Shown: piece after piece, positions 7,724-16,142 of the stretch
How positions within the stretch are numbered: position 1 is the stretch's first letter
Layout: the number at the start of each line of letters is the position of its first letter
NCBI GenBank assembly: GCA_964369165.1
Contig: CAYJFE010000020.1
Location: forward strand, 1-32,987
DNA from: CAYJAZ01 sp964369165
GTDB taxonomy: Bacteria > Desulfobacterota > Desulfovibrionia > Desulfovibrionales > Desulfovibrionaceae
Direction of reading: 5' to 3'
Length of the DNA stretch: 32,987 nucleotides
The notes under the pieces: generated by a model
Database searches by the model: none
What the model saw: the letters and a program-made list of their open reading frames with translations, nothing else
Told to the model about the DNA's origin: nothing
Made by a program: the position numbers and the translations under genes

Positions 7724-7799
7724 GGGAAAAACTCCTAAAGTCTAAAGTGTTAAAAATACTAAACCACAATCCATTAAACAAAGTCTCGCGACTAAAACA

Positions 7800-7829
7800 G
7801 TATAACTTAAAATAAATTATACATTTCAA
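7800..7829 (-). promoter_or_regulatory. Possible sigma-70 promoter of adh
   Basis: On the minus strand TTGAAA (7824-7829) and TTATAC (7800-7805) are separated by 18 bp, about 80 nt before the adh start. An alternative TATAAT lies at 7816-7821 without a good -35. An imperfect dyad AGTC-TCGC-GACT (7782-7793) follows in the leader. Confidence 0.4.
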
Positions 7830-8067
7830 AATGCTATAAAAAAGATATACTGAGTCTGTAAAGACATTAGCACACTCACCATACCTGCGCAAGGGGTAAA
7901 ATGAAGATTTTTTATGCTTTTTAGTAATAATCACTATTTAAAGGCGAATAAAGATTTTTATCACAATGTTTGATGATTTTTTGGCTTATTTTTTCACCCT
8001 TTTTTTCTCCTCTTATTTCTAGTTTATTATATATCTTACTGTTTTTATTAGGATATGAAAATCCAGA

Positions 8068-8096
8068 TTGACATTTTTTCATTTTCCAAGTATATT
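8068..8096 (+). promoter_or_regulatory. Sigma-70 promoter of the ankyrin gene
   Basis: TTGACA (8068-8073), 17-bp spacer, TATATT (8091-8096): nearly consensus. Predicted transcript start near 8103, giving a leader of about 85 nt. Confidence 0.75.
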
Positions 8097-8187
8097 TATA
8101 TTAACTGTTTTCCTCTTCTCTTTCTCCTTTTTGCATTAGTTTCAAACTTAAGTCTTTGAATTATATGACTTAATTATAGGATTATTT

Positions 8188-11100
8188 ATGTCGAGCGCAC
8201 AAGAAAAATTTATAGAAGCTGTTAAAAGTTCACACATTGAAGCAATCACACAAGCATTAGAAGAAAATGTTTTAGTTGACTCTATCATAGAAGAAGGAAG
8301 AACAGCTCTTCTCTACGCCACCATTCAAGGCAATATCGAAGTCTGTTCTCTTTTATTAAAGCATAAAGCCAATGTAGACTATAAAGATTCTGAATATAAA
8401 ACTCCTTTAATGTATGCGGCAATACAAGGCGCAGACAGTTTAGTAAAGCTACTTTTAGAAAATAATGCAAATATTGAAGCAAAAGATCATGAACTAAGAA
8501 CGCCATTGATGCATGCCGTTATACAGCAACATCACTCAACCGTGCTTGCCTTACTTACACATGGCGCAAAAACTGAAACAAAAGATTATGAAAATAGAAC
8601 ACCATTAAACTTTGTTGCAAGTAAAGGCGATGCCAAAACTCTCAATATCCTGCTTGCTCATGGTGCAAATATACACGCAAAAGACGATTTAGGCAGAACA
8701 GCCCTTATGCGTGCGGCAGCGGCCGGAAGCCTTGAAAATGTTATCGCTCTTATAGAAAGAGATGCCCTTATAGAATCAAAAGACGACACAGAAAGAACAG
8801 CTATCTCTCATGCAGCCGAAAAAGGCCAGCAAGAAGTTATACTCTATCTTATTGGTTGCCGTGCAAAGGTAAATACAAAAGATATTTACGACAAAAGTCC
8901 GCTTTTCTATGCCACACAAAATGGCTATAGCATTTCTATCAATATATTATGCGATGCAGGAGCGGATCCACATCTTTGTGATAACAATGAAAAAACTCTG
9001 CTTATGTATGCTGCTGAAAACAATCACTCGCAAGCCATAACAGCCCTAATAAACAGAAAAGTTTCAATTGAAGCGAAAGATAAGGACGAAAAAACGGCTC
9101 TCTTCTATGCTGTTATCAATGAAAATTTAGAGGCTGTAAAACTACTTTTATCAGCAGGGGCCTATGTCAATGCCATTGACAAAAAAGGCTATACCCCTCT
9201 TATGTACGCTTCAGCACTTGGCTATTTTACTATTATCAAAAGCCTCTACAGAAGCGGAGCTAATTTGCAAGCGCAAGATCTCAACGGCACTACCTCTCTT
9301 ATGCTTTCCTCTTCAAATGGTAGCACCGATTGTGTGCGTGTTTTGCTTGCAGCAGGTGCAAAGATAGACACCATTGATAATCATGAAAAAAATGCTTTGA
9401 ATTATGCTAAAGACAATAACCATGAAGCAGTGATTGAATTACTTTCCTCCTTTGGCGCAGATATAGACGCAAAAGGCCAAGCTTCAACCACTGCACTTAT
9501 GCGCGCTGCTCACACTGGTGACATTCAAACCATGCGCACTCTTCTCAATAATAATGTTGATATAGAAGAAAAAGACAATTCTAACAGAACCGCTCTTATC
9601 TATGCCCTCACAAAGGGGCAATTAGAAGCGGCAAGACTTCTTTTAGTGGCTGGTGCAAACACCGAAAATACCACAAGTGGAGACATAACCCCCCTTATGC
9701 TTGCCTCATTTAAAGGTAATGCTGAGGCTGTTAATCTACTGCTTGAATACGGTGCAAACATGGAAGCAAAAGACGCACAAGGCTTCACCGCTCTTACGCA
9801 CGCCACCTCTTTTGGTGACGCTTTAGCACTCAATGCCTTAATTGAGCAAGGCGCAGATATAGAAGCAAAAGATAGTTTTGGCAGAACTGCCCTTATGCAC
9901 ACGGCCTCACGCGGTTATATTCCACCGCTTTCCGCCCTATTAAAAGCTGCTGCAAAAGTTGAAGAAGTTGATCAAAAGCAAAATACAGCTCTTTTATATG
10001 CCGCGCATAAAGGCGACACTGAAACAATAAAACTTCTTTTAGAATACGGTGCAGACCCACAATTTGCCGATGCCAAACAGACGACTGCACTTATGTATGC
10101 CGCAATAAGAGGCGACACTGAAGCTGTGGTTATGCTTATCAATCATGGAGCTGACATTGAAGCAAGAGATATTGAACAAAGAACACCGCTTATCTACTCT
10201 GCTTTGAAAAAAAATGTCAAAACATTAGGATTATTGCTCAAACTTGGTGCAAATGTTGAAGCTTTGAGCGATCATAATGGAACGGCTCTTATGCGCGCAG
10301 CCTTTCGTGGTGATTTAGAATCTATTGAAATCTTACTTAGTTATGGAGCTAACACAAATTCAATCACAAGAGATGGCTACACGGCATTAATGTATGCTGT
10401 TGAACTTGGCCACTTAGACGCGGCAAAACTACTTATTGATAATGACGCAAAAGTTGAGGCTAGAAATAATAAAGGCTTTACCCCACTCATCTATGCCGCA
10501 ATGCTTGGCTTTGAAGAAATAGTTATCTACCTTTTGCAAATTGGCTCAAATCAAGAAGCAAGGGATAATGAACAAAAAACACCGCTTATACACGCGGCCA
10601 TAAAGGGCCATGCAGAAGTTGTGAAAACCTTGCTCAAACACGGAGCAAACCCTGATCACCTCGACAGAAATCAAAAATCAGCTGTTGAATACGCTAAAGA
10701 AAATAGACACGAAAAAGTGGTAAAACTACTAAAATATTTCGATACAATTAAAGACAAACCGCAATATATTCAAGCCAGAGAAAAAGCGACTATCATGGCG
10801 CAAGAAAAAGAAGAGCAAGAATTAGCGCAAGCAAAAGAAAGAAGAAGTAATGAAAAAGCAATTTCATTAGACGATGTTGAAATTATCAAAAAAACTCAAA
10901 ATGTTAAAGCCTATCAGGAAGAAATTTCCGTGCAAACTCTGAGCTCAGACAAAACTCACAAGAGCGAACAAGAAAAGAATTTTAAAGCAAGAACAAGTTC
11001 TTTAACTGGTCAAAAAGTGGAAGTTAAAGAAGAAGAAAGCTCTACAAAAACTCCACAAAAAGTAGAACTCAGAGAATTAAATGGCAACAATGAAAAATCA

Positions 11101-11742
11101 ACACAAAGAGTGAATTTAAGCGAAAAAGATGAGCATAAGCAAAAAGCTTCACAAAGAGTGGAATTAAGAGAAGAAGAAAATAATTCTAAACAAAAAACTT
11201 CAGAATCTAAAAATAATACTCAAGCAAGTTCACAAAGCCTCATAGATAGTGAAGAGCAAGCACAGCAAAACACTCAAGATCTGCAAACAGGCCAAGAACA
11301 AAAAACCACGCACACACCAGAAATACTTGCTATTATTTCGAACGATTACAATTCAGTTTTTAAACACAATTCTTATCTTTCGCCAAATATCCCTGAAAAA
11401 AAACTCCATGGTGCGGCAAAAGGCATAACAAGAAGCGTTTTGAAACCACAAGATATTATTGTTGTGGTTGATACTTCCTTCTTTGGCTCAGCCGAAGTTG
11501 GCCTTGCCTTATCTTCTGTAGGCTTCTTTTATAGAGAAGGCAGAAAAAACCCTGCCTGTATATTCTATAAAGATATAGTAAATGTGGAATACAAAGAAAA
11601 ATTGAGCTACAACGAACCTGTGCCTGCGGCAGTAGTCACCACAAAAACAATGACTCTTTACCTTTATCAGACAAAGAACATACATTTGCCAAGCTTTGTG
11701 AATATGCTCAAAAAGCTCAAAATGGCACGCTCACTTAATTAA
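8188..11742 (+). CDS. Giant ankyrin-repeat protein with C-terminal PH-like-looking domain
   Basis: 1184 aa. Residues 5-860 are 26 consecutive ankyrin repeats, all in strict 33-residue phase without insertions (consensus T(A/P)LMYAAxxGxxxxxxLLLxxGAxxxAxD); repeat 2 starts at Thr39. Then comes a Glu/Gln/Lys-rich, probably coiled or disordered linker (861-1055) containing four spaced copies of Q(K/R)V(E/N)L-like motifs near 942, 957, 973 and 989. The last ~125 residues form a compact domain with DTSFFGSAEVGLAL (about 1095) and a YKDIVNVEY strand, reminiscent of bacterial PH-like domains; that match is from memory and tentative. No signal peptide or membrane segment, so it acts in the cytoplasm or is exported without Sec. 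Ankyrin stacks bind proteins; the partner is unknown. Start ATG has AGGA 7 nt upstream and a consensus-like promoter. Confidence 0.9.
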   Translation: MSSAQEKFIEAVKSSHIEAITQALEENVLVDSIIEEGRTALLYATIQGNIEVCSLLLKHKANVDYKDSEYKTPLMYAAIQGADSLVKLLLENNANIEAKDHELRTPLMHAVIQQHHSTVLALLTHGAKTETKDYENRTPLNFVASKGDAKTLNILLAHGANIHAKDDLGRTALMRAAAAGSLENVIALIERDALIESKDDTERTAISHAAEKGQQEVILYLIGCRAKVNTKDIYDKSPLFYATQNGYSISINILCDAGADPHLCDNNEKTLLMYAAENNHSQAITALINRKVSIEAKDKDEKTALFYAVINENLEAVKLLLSAGAYVNAIDKKGYTPLMYASALGYFTIIKSLYRSGANLQAQDLNGTTSLMLSSSNGSTDCVRVLLAAGAKIDTIDNHEKNALNYAKDNNHEAVIELLSSFGADIDAKGQASTTALMRAAHTGDIQTMRTLLNNNVDIEEKDNSNRTALIYALTKGQLEAARLLLVAGANTENTTSGDITPLMLASFKGNAEAVNLLLEYGANMEAKDAQGFTALTHATSFGDALALNALIEQGADIEAKDSFGRTALMHTASRGYIPPLSALLKAAAKVEEVDQKQNTALLYAAHKGDTETIKLLLEYGADPQFADAKQTTALMYAAIRGDTEAVVMLINHGADIEARDIEQRTPLIYSALKKNVKTLGLLLKLGANVEALSDHNGTALMRAAFRGDLESIEILLSYGANTNSITRDGYTALMYAVELGHLDAAKLLIDNDAKVEARNNKGFTPLIYAAMLGFEEIVIYLLQIGSNQEARDNEQKTPLIHAAIKGHAEVVKTLLKHGANPDHLDRNQKSAVEYAKENRHEKVVKLLKYFDTIKDKPQYIQAREKATIMAQEKEEQELAQAKERRSNEKAISLDDVEIIKKTQNVKAYQEEISVQTLSSDKTHKSEQEKNFKARTSSLTGQKVEVKEEESSTKTPQKVELRELNGNNEKSTQRVNLSEKDEHKQKASQRVELREEENNSKQKTSESKNNTQASSQSLIDSEEQAQQNTQDLQTGQEQKTTHTPEILAIISNDYNSVFKHNSYLSPNIPEKKLHGAAKGITRSVLKPQDIIVVVDTSFFGSAEVGLALSSVGFFYREGRKNPACIFYKDIVNVEYKEKLSYNEPVPAAVVTTKTMTLYLYQTKNIHLPSFVNMLKKLKMARSLN

Positions 11743-11798
11743 AATGGGCTATAAATTCTTACCTAAACCGCTTCATTAGCTTATTCAAAGCTTGCTCA

Positions 11799-12050
11799 TT
11801 AGAATTTCTTCATAAAATCTTCATATTTTTTGCAGATTTCTTCTACCTTACCTTGACTTGCAAGCTGATTTATTTCTTGAGCTAATTTTTGTAAATCATC
11901 TTGAGCTTTTACAAAGACATCAGATTGTGAATCTGCAAGATTTTGTGTAAAGACAACAAATTCAGCCGAAGCTTTTTGCAAATCACAAGCGGCAAAAGCA
12001 GATGAATAAACAAAGAATGTCAAGAAAAGGCTAAGAAATAGTTTTTTCAT
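11799..12050 (-). CDS. Small exported protein of unknown function
   Basis: 83 aa. A clear Sec signal (MKKLFLSLFLTFFVYSSAFA) with likely cleavage after Ala20 or Ala21 leaves a helical, charged mature domain of about 62 residues with two cysteines (22 and 73) that could form a disulfide in the periplasm. The residues before Cys22 (FAAC) are a poor lipobox, so a lipoprotein is possible but less likely. RBS GAGG precedes ATG. Convergent with the ankyrin gene, 56 bp away. Family not recognised. Confidence 0.75.
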   Translation of the reverse strand: MKKLFLSLFLTFFVYSSAFAACDLQKASAEFVVFTQNLADSQSDVFVKAQDDLQKLAQEINQLASQGKVEEICKKYEDFMKKF

Positions 12051-12136
12051 TTTCGCACCTCAAATTAAGTAGATATTTTTTAATTATACTTTTTTGTCTA
12101 AATGTCAAGGTTTATCCGATAAAGCAATAAAATGAA

Positions 12137-12172
12137 ATAAAAAAAGGCTCAGAGCAAAAAACTCTGAGCCTT
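12137..12172 (-). terminator. Rho-independent terminator of the SBP gene
   Basis: 11-bp stem AAGGCTCAGAG/CTCTGAGCCTT with a 7-nt loop, followed on the minus strand by a T-run. It starts 25 bp after the stop of the gene ending at 12197. Confidence 0.92.
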
Positions 12173-12196
12173 CAAGTTTCAATCAAGAATTGAAAT

Positions 12197-13756
12197 CTAT
12201 TTCATTACAGCATCGCCAAGGTAAAGGAAGTCCATACCGTTTACTATAGCTTCAGGATTCACGAATTGTGGTCCTGCAGCCCATGACAATGGTTCAAGAT
12301 GTAATGGAATGAAAGCATAGTCGTCATACGCAAGTCTTTCAGCTTTTTCAAGCATAGCTGTACGTTTAGCGATATCTGTTTCTTGGTTTGCAGCATTCAT
12401 AATAGCATCAAACTCTTCATTACACCAGTGACCTGAATTGTATTGGCCTTTACCAGTTGCATCGTTTCTGCACATAAGAAGATATTCACCGTAGTTTACT
12501 GTATCTTCTGTATCTGGGTGCCAACCAACCATTTGGATATCGCCTACGAATGCATCGTATTCATTCCAGTATTGAGTTTTAGGGAATGTGCGAAGGTTCA
12601 CTTTGATGCCGATTTTAGCCATCATAGGAACAAAAGCTTGAGCGATTTTTTCATCGTTTACATAACGATCGTTAGGAGTAATCATTGAAAGCTCTAAACC
12701 ATTAGGATAGAGTTCGTCGATGATTGCTTTTGCTTCTGCAACATTGAAACGGCTGCCCATATCTTCTGAATAGCCTTGCATACCAGGAGCTGCGTGTTGG
12801 TGAACAGCAATTGTTGAACCGCGCATAACTTTAGCAGCAATACCAGCATTATCAGTAGCTTTTACAATAGCTTCACGAACGCGTGGGTTAGCTAAAGCTT
12901 CGTTTTTTTCACTATTCATTTGGAAAGTGATAACACGAGTAGAAGGCTGAGTGATAAGGTTTACTTCTGGGTTTTTGTCAAGTTGTTCGTAATCTTGAAC
13001 AGGAACTGGAGTCATAAAGTCAACGTTACCAGCCATGATACCAGCAACACGAGTTGCGCCTTCGGCAACAACTTGCAAGTCAACTTTATCTACGTTACCA
13101 CGTGGGCCCCAGTAGCCATCAAAAGCTTCTAATTGAACGTCAACACCAGGTTGGCGGCTTACAGCTCTGAATGGGCCTGTGCCTGAAGCATTTTCGTTTG
13201 CAAATGTATAATCTGTTTTAGAAATAGCGTCTTTAGGGTTGCCGTTTTCGTCTGTACCTGTGTAGAATACGCTATCCATTGGGAAGATATATGTAGCAAG
13301 GTTTAGAACAAGGCTGTATGGTTCTTTTGTGACGATATCTACTGTATAGTCATCAACAGCAACAGCTGAGAATTGTTCAAATAAGCCACGGAAGTCAACA
13401 GATTTTTTCAATCTTTCGATTGTCCAAACAACGTCTTTTGAAGTGAAAGGATTTCCTGAGTGGAATTTTACGCCTTCACGCAATTTAAAGCGCATAGTTG
13501 TTGGGTTGATTTGTTCCCATGATGTTGCAAGGCGTGGATCAAGGCTCATGTCTTTATTCCAACGGACGAGTGGATCAAAAACCCAGTGTGAATAAGAAAG
13601 AATTGGCCCTGATAATTGCATATGAGGGTCAAAGGATTCTGGGTCGCTGACAATACCGATTCTTAACACTTTTTCAGCATGAGCTGTTTGAGCTGAGAAA
13701 GGAAGAGTCAAGAACATAGCGACAAGTAAAGCAGGAATAATAGCTAAACGTTTCAT
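12197..13756 (-). CDS. ABC transporter substrate-binding protein, peptide/nickel family (SBP_bac_5)
   Basis: 519 aa, a usual length. The Sec signal (MKRLAIIPALLVAMFLTLPF...AHA) is cut near residue 27, before EKVLRIG. Family features: ESFDPHMQLS at the start of the mature protein, the LATSWEQINPTTMRFKLREGVKFHSG block, FTSKDVVWTIER, GTGPFRAV, FDGYWG, and a C-terminal FIPLHLEPLSWAAGP region. It binds a peptide or a similar ligand in the periplasm and delivers it to an ABC permease; no permease or ATPase gene lies beside it, and it has its own promoter and terminator, so its transporter is encoded elsewhere. No lipobox is seen. Ligand (dipeptide, oligopeptide, heme, other) cannot be assigned. RBS AGGAGA precedes ATG. 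Confidence 0.92.
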   Translation of the reverse strand: MKRLAIIPALLVAMFLTLPFSAQTAHAEKVLRIGIVSDPESFDPHMQLSGPILSYSHWVFDPLVRWNKDMSLDPRLATSWEQINPTTMRFKLREGVKFHSGNPFTSKDVVWTIERLKKSVDFRGLFEQFSAVAVDDYTVDIVTKEPYSLVLNLATYIFPMDSVFYTGTDENGNPKDAISKTDYTFANENASGTGPFRAVSRQPGVDVQLEAFDGYWGPRGNVDKVDLQVVAEGATRVAGIMAGNVDFMTPVPVQDYEQLDKNPEVNLITQPSTRVITFQMNSEKNEALANPRVREAIVKATDNAGIAAKVMRGSTIAVHQHAAPGMQGYSEDMGSRFNVAEAKAIIDELYPNGLELSMITPNDRYVNDEKIAQAFVPMMAKIGIKVNLRTFPKTQYWNEYDAFVGDIQMVGWHPDTEDTVNYGEYLLMCRNDATGKGQYNSGHWCNEEFDAIMNAANQETDIAKRTAMLEKAERLAYDDYAFIPLHLEPLSWAAGPQFVNPEAIVNGMDFLYLGDAVMK

Positions 13757-13777
13757 ATCTTCTCCTAAAAAAAATAT

Positions 13778-13806
13778 TTGCTCTTAAGCAGTTTTATTAA
13801 GAGCAA
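13778..13806 (-). promoter_or_regulatory. Perfect 10-bp hairpin in the SBP leader, just before the RBS
   Basis: TTGCTCTTAA and TTAAGAGCAA pair perfectly around a 9-nt loop. On the minus strand it is followed after 5 nt by eight T and then directly by the AGGAGA ribosome site. It could be an attenuator, an mRNA-stabilising 5' stem or a regulator-binding site. Confidence 0.6.
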
Positions 13807-13837
13807 GGCTTTTTACATTATAAAAAAGCTAACTGAT

Positions 13838-13866
13838 ATAATGCCAAGAGATGTCATTTTCGTCAA
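13838..13866 (-). promoter_or_regulatory. Likely sigma-70 promoter of the SBP gene
   Basis: On the minus strand TTGACG (13861-13866), 17-bp spacer, CATTAT (13838-13843). The leader would be about 75 nt and contain the hairpin at 13778-13806. The rest of 13867-14056 is AT-rich with nothing else identified. Confidence 0.5.
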
Positions 13867-14056
13867 GCAGAAATTTTTACTATACAAATATGTAAAAGTT
13901 GTGAAGATTTCGTTTTAGCTAAAACTAAAAGCTCTGTTCAATTGTTAAAAACAAGTTTTGCCTTCTTTATTCAAAAAAAATTCTCCTTTTATTTTAGCTC
14001 TATAAGCCAATATTTAAATAAATTTAAAAAAAAATTATTTTTTCTAAAAAAAATGC

Positions 14057-14085
14057 TTGACATTCGCGGCACTTTTAAGTACTTA
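14057..14085 (+). promoter_or_regulatory. Probable promoter of tRNA-Glu
   Basis: A perfect TTGACA (14057-14062) lies 44 bp before the tRNA. The -10 region (TACTTA at 14080-14085, 17-bp spacer) is weak, but position and -35 fit. Confidence 0.5.
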
Positions 14086-14100
14086 TTTGGAACACGAAAC

Positions 14101-14176
14101 GTCCCCATCGTCTAGTGGCCTAGGACATCGCCCTTTCACGGCGGTAACAGGGGTTCAAACCCCCTTGGGGACGCCA
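14101..14176 (+). tRNA. tRNA-Glu (anticodon UUC), CCA encoded
   Basis: A complete cloverleaf can be drawn: acceptor arm GTCCCCA/TGGGGAC, anticodon stem TCGCC/GGCGG with loop CTTTCAC, anticodon TTC at 14135-14137, T-loop GTTCAAAC, discriminator G and genomic CCA at 14174-14176. Reads GAA and GAG. Stand-alone gene with its own promoter and terminator. Confidence 0.97.
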
Positions 14177-14187
14177 ATCAAAAATAC

Positions 14188-14212
14188 AGCCTGTAGCAAT
14201 ACAGGCTTTTTT
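14188..14212 (+). terminator. Rho-independent terminator of tRNA-Glu
   Basis: 8-bp stem AGCCTGTA/TACAGGCT with loop GCAA, then six T, 11 nt after the tRNA. Confidence 0.93.
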
Positions 14213-14274
14213 GTTTAATACAATTTAGTTACACTCATAATAGAAAGTCACAACAAGCTGAAAAATAAAAACAC

Positions 14275-14362
14275 CACACCACAATTCTAAAAACAAAAAT
14301 AAAAAACTCTACACCATAATTCAAAAAGTAATAAGAAAGCACTTCACACCACGATTCTAAAA
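14275..14362. repeat. Three imperfect direct repeats, 35-bp period
   Basis: The motif CACACCACAATTCTAAAA (14275-14292) recurs as a TACACCATAATTC form from 14310 and as CACACCACGATTCTAAAA at 14345-14362. The spacing is 35 bp both times; the spacers are A-rich and not conserved. Too short and imperfect for CRISPR. Confidence 0.6.
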
Positions 14363-14476
14363 TCTAAATCGGCTATTGTAATTTTCAGCAAAGCTAGGAA
14401 AATTTCAATTCGAGGAAAAAATTTTGCACTGAGAGTTGCGTGCTATGAAAAATTTGAGGCAAAATTTTTGTGTGCC

Positions 14477-14631
14477 TTTGAAATATTTGCGAAAAATAAG
14501 ATATTTACTTGAGATTTGAATGAATTTCTAAAAGCGCCTGCGTAAGCGTACTTAAGTACGTGCGCCAAGGCGATTTTAGGAAGCGTTTAAATGTCGAGTG
14601 AAGAGCTGTTTTTTGCATAAAATATTTCAAA
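14477..14631. repeat. 155-bp imperfect inverted-repeat element
   Basis: Outer arms TTTGAAATATTT (14477-14488) and AAATATTTCAAA (14620-14631) are perfect complements. The core 14528-14579 is a 52-bp imperfect palindrome: CTAAAA/TTTTAG ends, CGCCT/AGGCG next, and the perfect centre GTACTTAAGTAC. Both share the centre near 14554, and the sequence between them also aligns (ACTTGAGATTT against ACTCGACATTT). RNA from either strand would form one long hairpin. Non-coding; MITE- or REP-like. Confidence 0.7.
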
Positions 14632-14678
14632 ATACTCTAGCACAAACACAAGCAAAGCTGTGTGTGCGTAGAAAAGAC

Positions 14679-14714
14679 AAAAAAATCCCCCCAAACTAAA
14701 ATGCTCGGGAGGAT
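14679..14714 (-). terminator. Rho-independent terminator of the ars operon
   Basis: On the minus strand ATCCTCCC pairs with GGGGGGAT (one T-G wobble, 14-nt loop) and is followed by a T-run (A-run 14679-14685). It lies 30 bp after the acr3 stop. Confidence 0.85.
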
Positions 14715-14744
14715 ATTTCTTTAATACTTTCTTTCTATACTTTT

Positions 14745-15788
14745 TTAGTTATCAAACAGATTTCTCGTTTTATTCGCATACTTTACCAAAGCCAACATAA
14801 CAGGCACTTCAACAAGCACACCTACGATAGTAGCTAAAGCAACAGGACTTTGTGAACCAAATAAAGCAATAGCCACGGCAACAGCGAGTTCAAAGAAGTT
14901 AGATGCACCAATCATACCCGCAGGAGCAGCAATGCAATGCGGCAATTTCAAAGCTTTTGAAGTATAATATGCTAAGAAGAAGATAAACACAGTCTGGATA
15001 ATAAGTGGAATAGCAATAAGCACAATGTGGAGAGGATTTTCTAAAATTTTATTGCCTTGAATTGAGAATATCAATACTAATGTTAATAACAATGCTATAA
15101 TTGTGGCATTACCAAATTTTAGAATAAAAGTATTTTCAAAATAATCAAGCCCTTTTTCTTTCACCACTTTATGTCTTGTATAAATGCCCATACCTAGAGG
15201 AATAACTACAAAGAGTACTACAGATAATATAAGTGTATCCCAAGGCACAGTGACACCGCTCACGCCAAGCAAGAAAGCAACTATTGGTGTAAAAGCAACT
15301 AAAATAATCAAATCGTTAGTAGCAACTTGCACAACTGTATAAGCAGGATCGCCCTTTGTGAGATGACTCCAAACAAAAACCATAGCAGTACATGGGGCTG
15401 CACCTAATAAAACTGCACCGGCTAAATAATCTTTTGCTAGCTCATCTGAAATAAAGGGGCTAAAGAGCCAGTGAAAGAATACATAGGCAATGGCAAACAT
15501 AGTGAAAGGCTTAATAAGCCAGTTTACCACCCAAGTAACAAAAAGCCCTTTAGGATTTTGACCTACATTTTTTACACTTTGAAAATCCACTTTGAGCATC
15601 ATGGGATAGATCATAAGCCAAATGAGAATTGCGATTGGAATTGACACATTTGCGTATTCAAATGCGCTGATAAATTGAGGTATAGCAGGCGCAAATTTGC
15701 CTATCAAAATACCTATCACCATACATAGTGCTACCCATACTGTGAGATAGCGTTCAAAAAAGCCCATGTCTATTTTTTCTTCTGACAT
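14745..15788 (-). CDS. arsB: Arsenite efflux permease, ACR3 family
   Basis: 347 aa, ten predicted membrane segments, the usual size of bacterial Acr3. It exports As(III), perhaps Sb(III), across the inner membrane. Seen: the conserved-cysteine segment GAAPCTAMVFVWSHLTKGDP with Cys133 in a membrane helix, the VQVATNDLIIL stretch, and ASNFFELAVAVAIALFG with the conserved glutamate at 300. It follows arsR by 29 bp on the same strand with RBS AAGGA, so the two form an arsenic-inducible operon. No arsC reductase, arsA ATPase or chaperone gene is nearby; an anaerobe meeting mainly As(III) could manage without ArsC. The name acr3 is equally correct. Confidence 0.94.
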   Translation of the reverse strand: MSEEKIDMGFFERYLTVWVALCMVIGILIGKFAPAIPQFISAFEYANVSIPIAILIWLMIYPMMLKVDFQSVKNVGQNPKGLFVTWVVNWLIKPFTMFAIAYVFFHWLFSPFISDELAKDYLAGAVLLGAAPCTAMVFVWSHLTKGDPAYTVVQVATNDLIILVAFTPIVAFLLGVSGVTVPWDTLILSVVLFVVIPLGMGIYTRHKVVKEKGLDYFENTFILKFGNATIIALLLTLVLIFSIQGNKILENPLHIVLIAIPLIIQTVFIFFLAYYTSKALKLPHCIAAPAGMIGASNFFELAVAVAIALFGSQSPVALATIVGVLVEVPVMLALVKYANKTRNLFDN

Positions 15789-15817
15789 AATAGAATCCTT
15801 CTTATATATTATTAATA

Positions 15818-16123
15818 CTAAATCGCAAATTTTGACGGTATCATCGCCTTAATTTCTGTGATTTCTTCTAAAATTTCCTTTGCACGCTCTACGCCTTCTT
15901 CTGAAAGTGCATACAATGTCATCTTGCCAAGCTTACGAGAATCAACAATTTCGGCTTCACATAAAATCTTCATGTGGTGTGATAAAGTCGATTGCTCAAT
16001 AGGCATCACTTCCAAAAGTTCGCACGCGCATTTCTCACCCATTTGCAAATGAGAAAGTATGATAAGCCTATTTGCATCACAAAATGCTTTAAAAATCTTT
16101 GCTCTTTTTTCGTTTATGGTCAT
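15818..16123 (-). CDS. arsR: ArsR/SmtB-family transcriptional repressor
   Basis: 101 aa from ATG at 16123. The longer frame starting at 16171 was rejected because GGGAGG lies 6 nt before the inner ATG and the longer start would run into the operator. A winged-helix protein: helix-turn-helix QSTLSHHMKIL and wing region RKLGKMTLYAL. The As(III) site is visible as Cys32-Ala-Cys34 at the head of the ELLEV helix, with Cys15 as a possible third ligand; the third cysteine of the E. coli-type CxCxxC set is absent. It should leave the DNA when it binds arsenite and so derepress itself and the permease. The operator overlaps its promoter. Confidence 0.93.
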   Translation of the reverse strand: MTINEKRAKIFKAFCDANRLIILSHLQMGEKCACELLEVMPIEQSTLSHHMKILCEAEIVDSRKLGKMTLYALSEEGVERAKEILEEITEIKAMIPSKFAI

Positions 16124-16142
16124 AATGCCTCCCTTGCACATA

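Larger units (their letters stand above)
7724..8187. other. Divergent 464-bp intergenic region, adh / ankyrin gene
   Basis: Contains the adh leader and promoter on one side and the ankyrin promoter on the other. The middle (about 7850-8060) is AT-rich, with T-runs and no supported gene or stable RNA fold. Confidence 0.6.
14213..14678. other. Gene-free region between tRNA-Glu and acr3
   Basis: No credible gene on either strand. It contains three spaced direct repeats (14275-14362) and a long dyad-symmetric element centred at 14554, listed separately. Otherwise AT-rich. Confidence 0.75.

Noticed and set aside
11743..11798. Terminator between the ankyrin gene and the convergent small gene
   Set aside because: No stable stem with a T-run could be found in the 56 bp.
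14275..14362. CRISPR-like spaced repeats
   Set aside because: Only three short imperfect copies, A-rich non-unique spacers, no cas genes.
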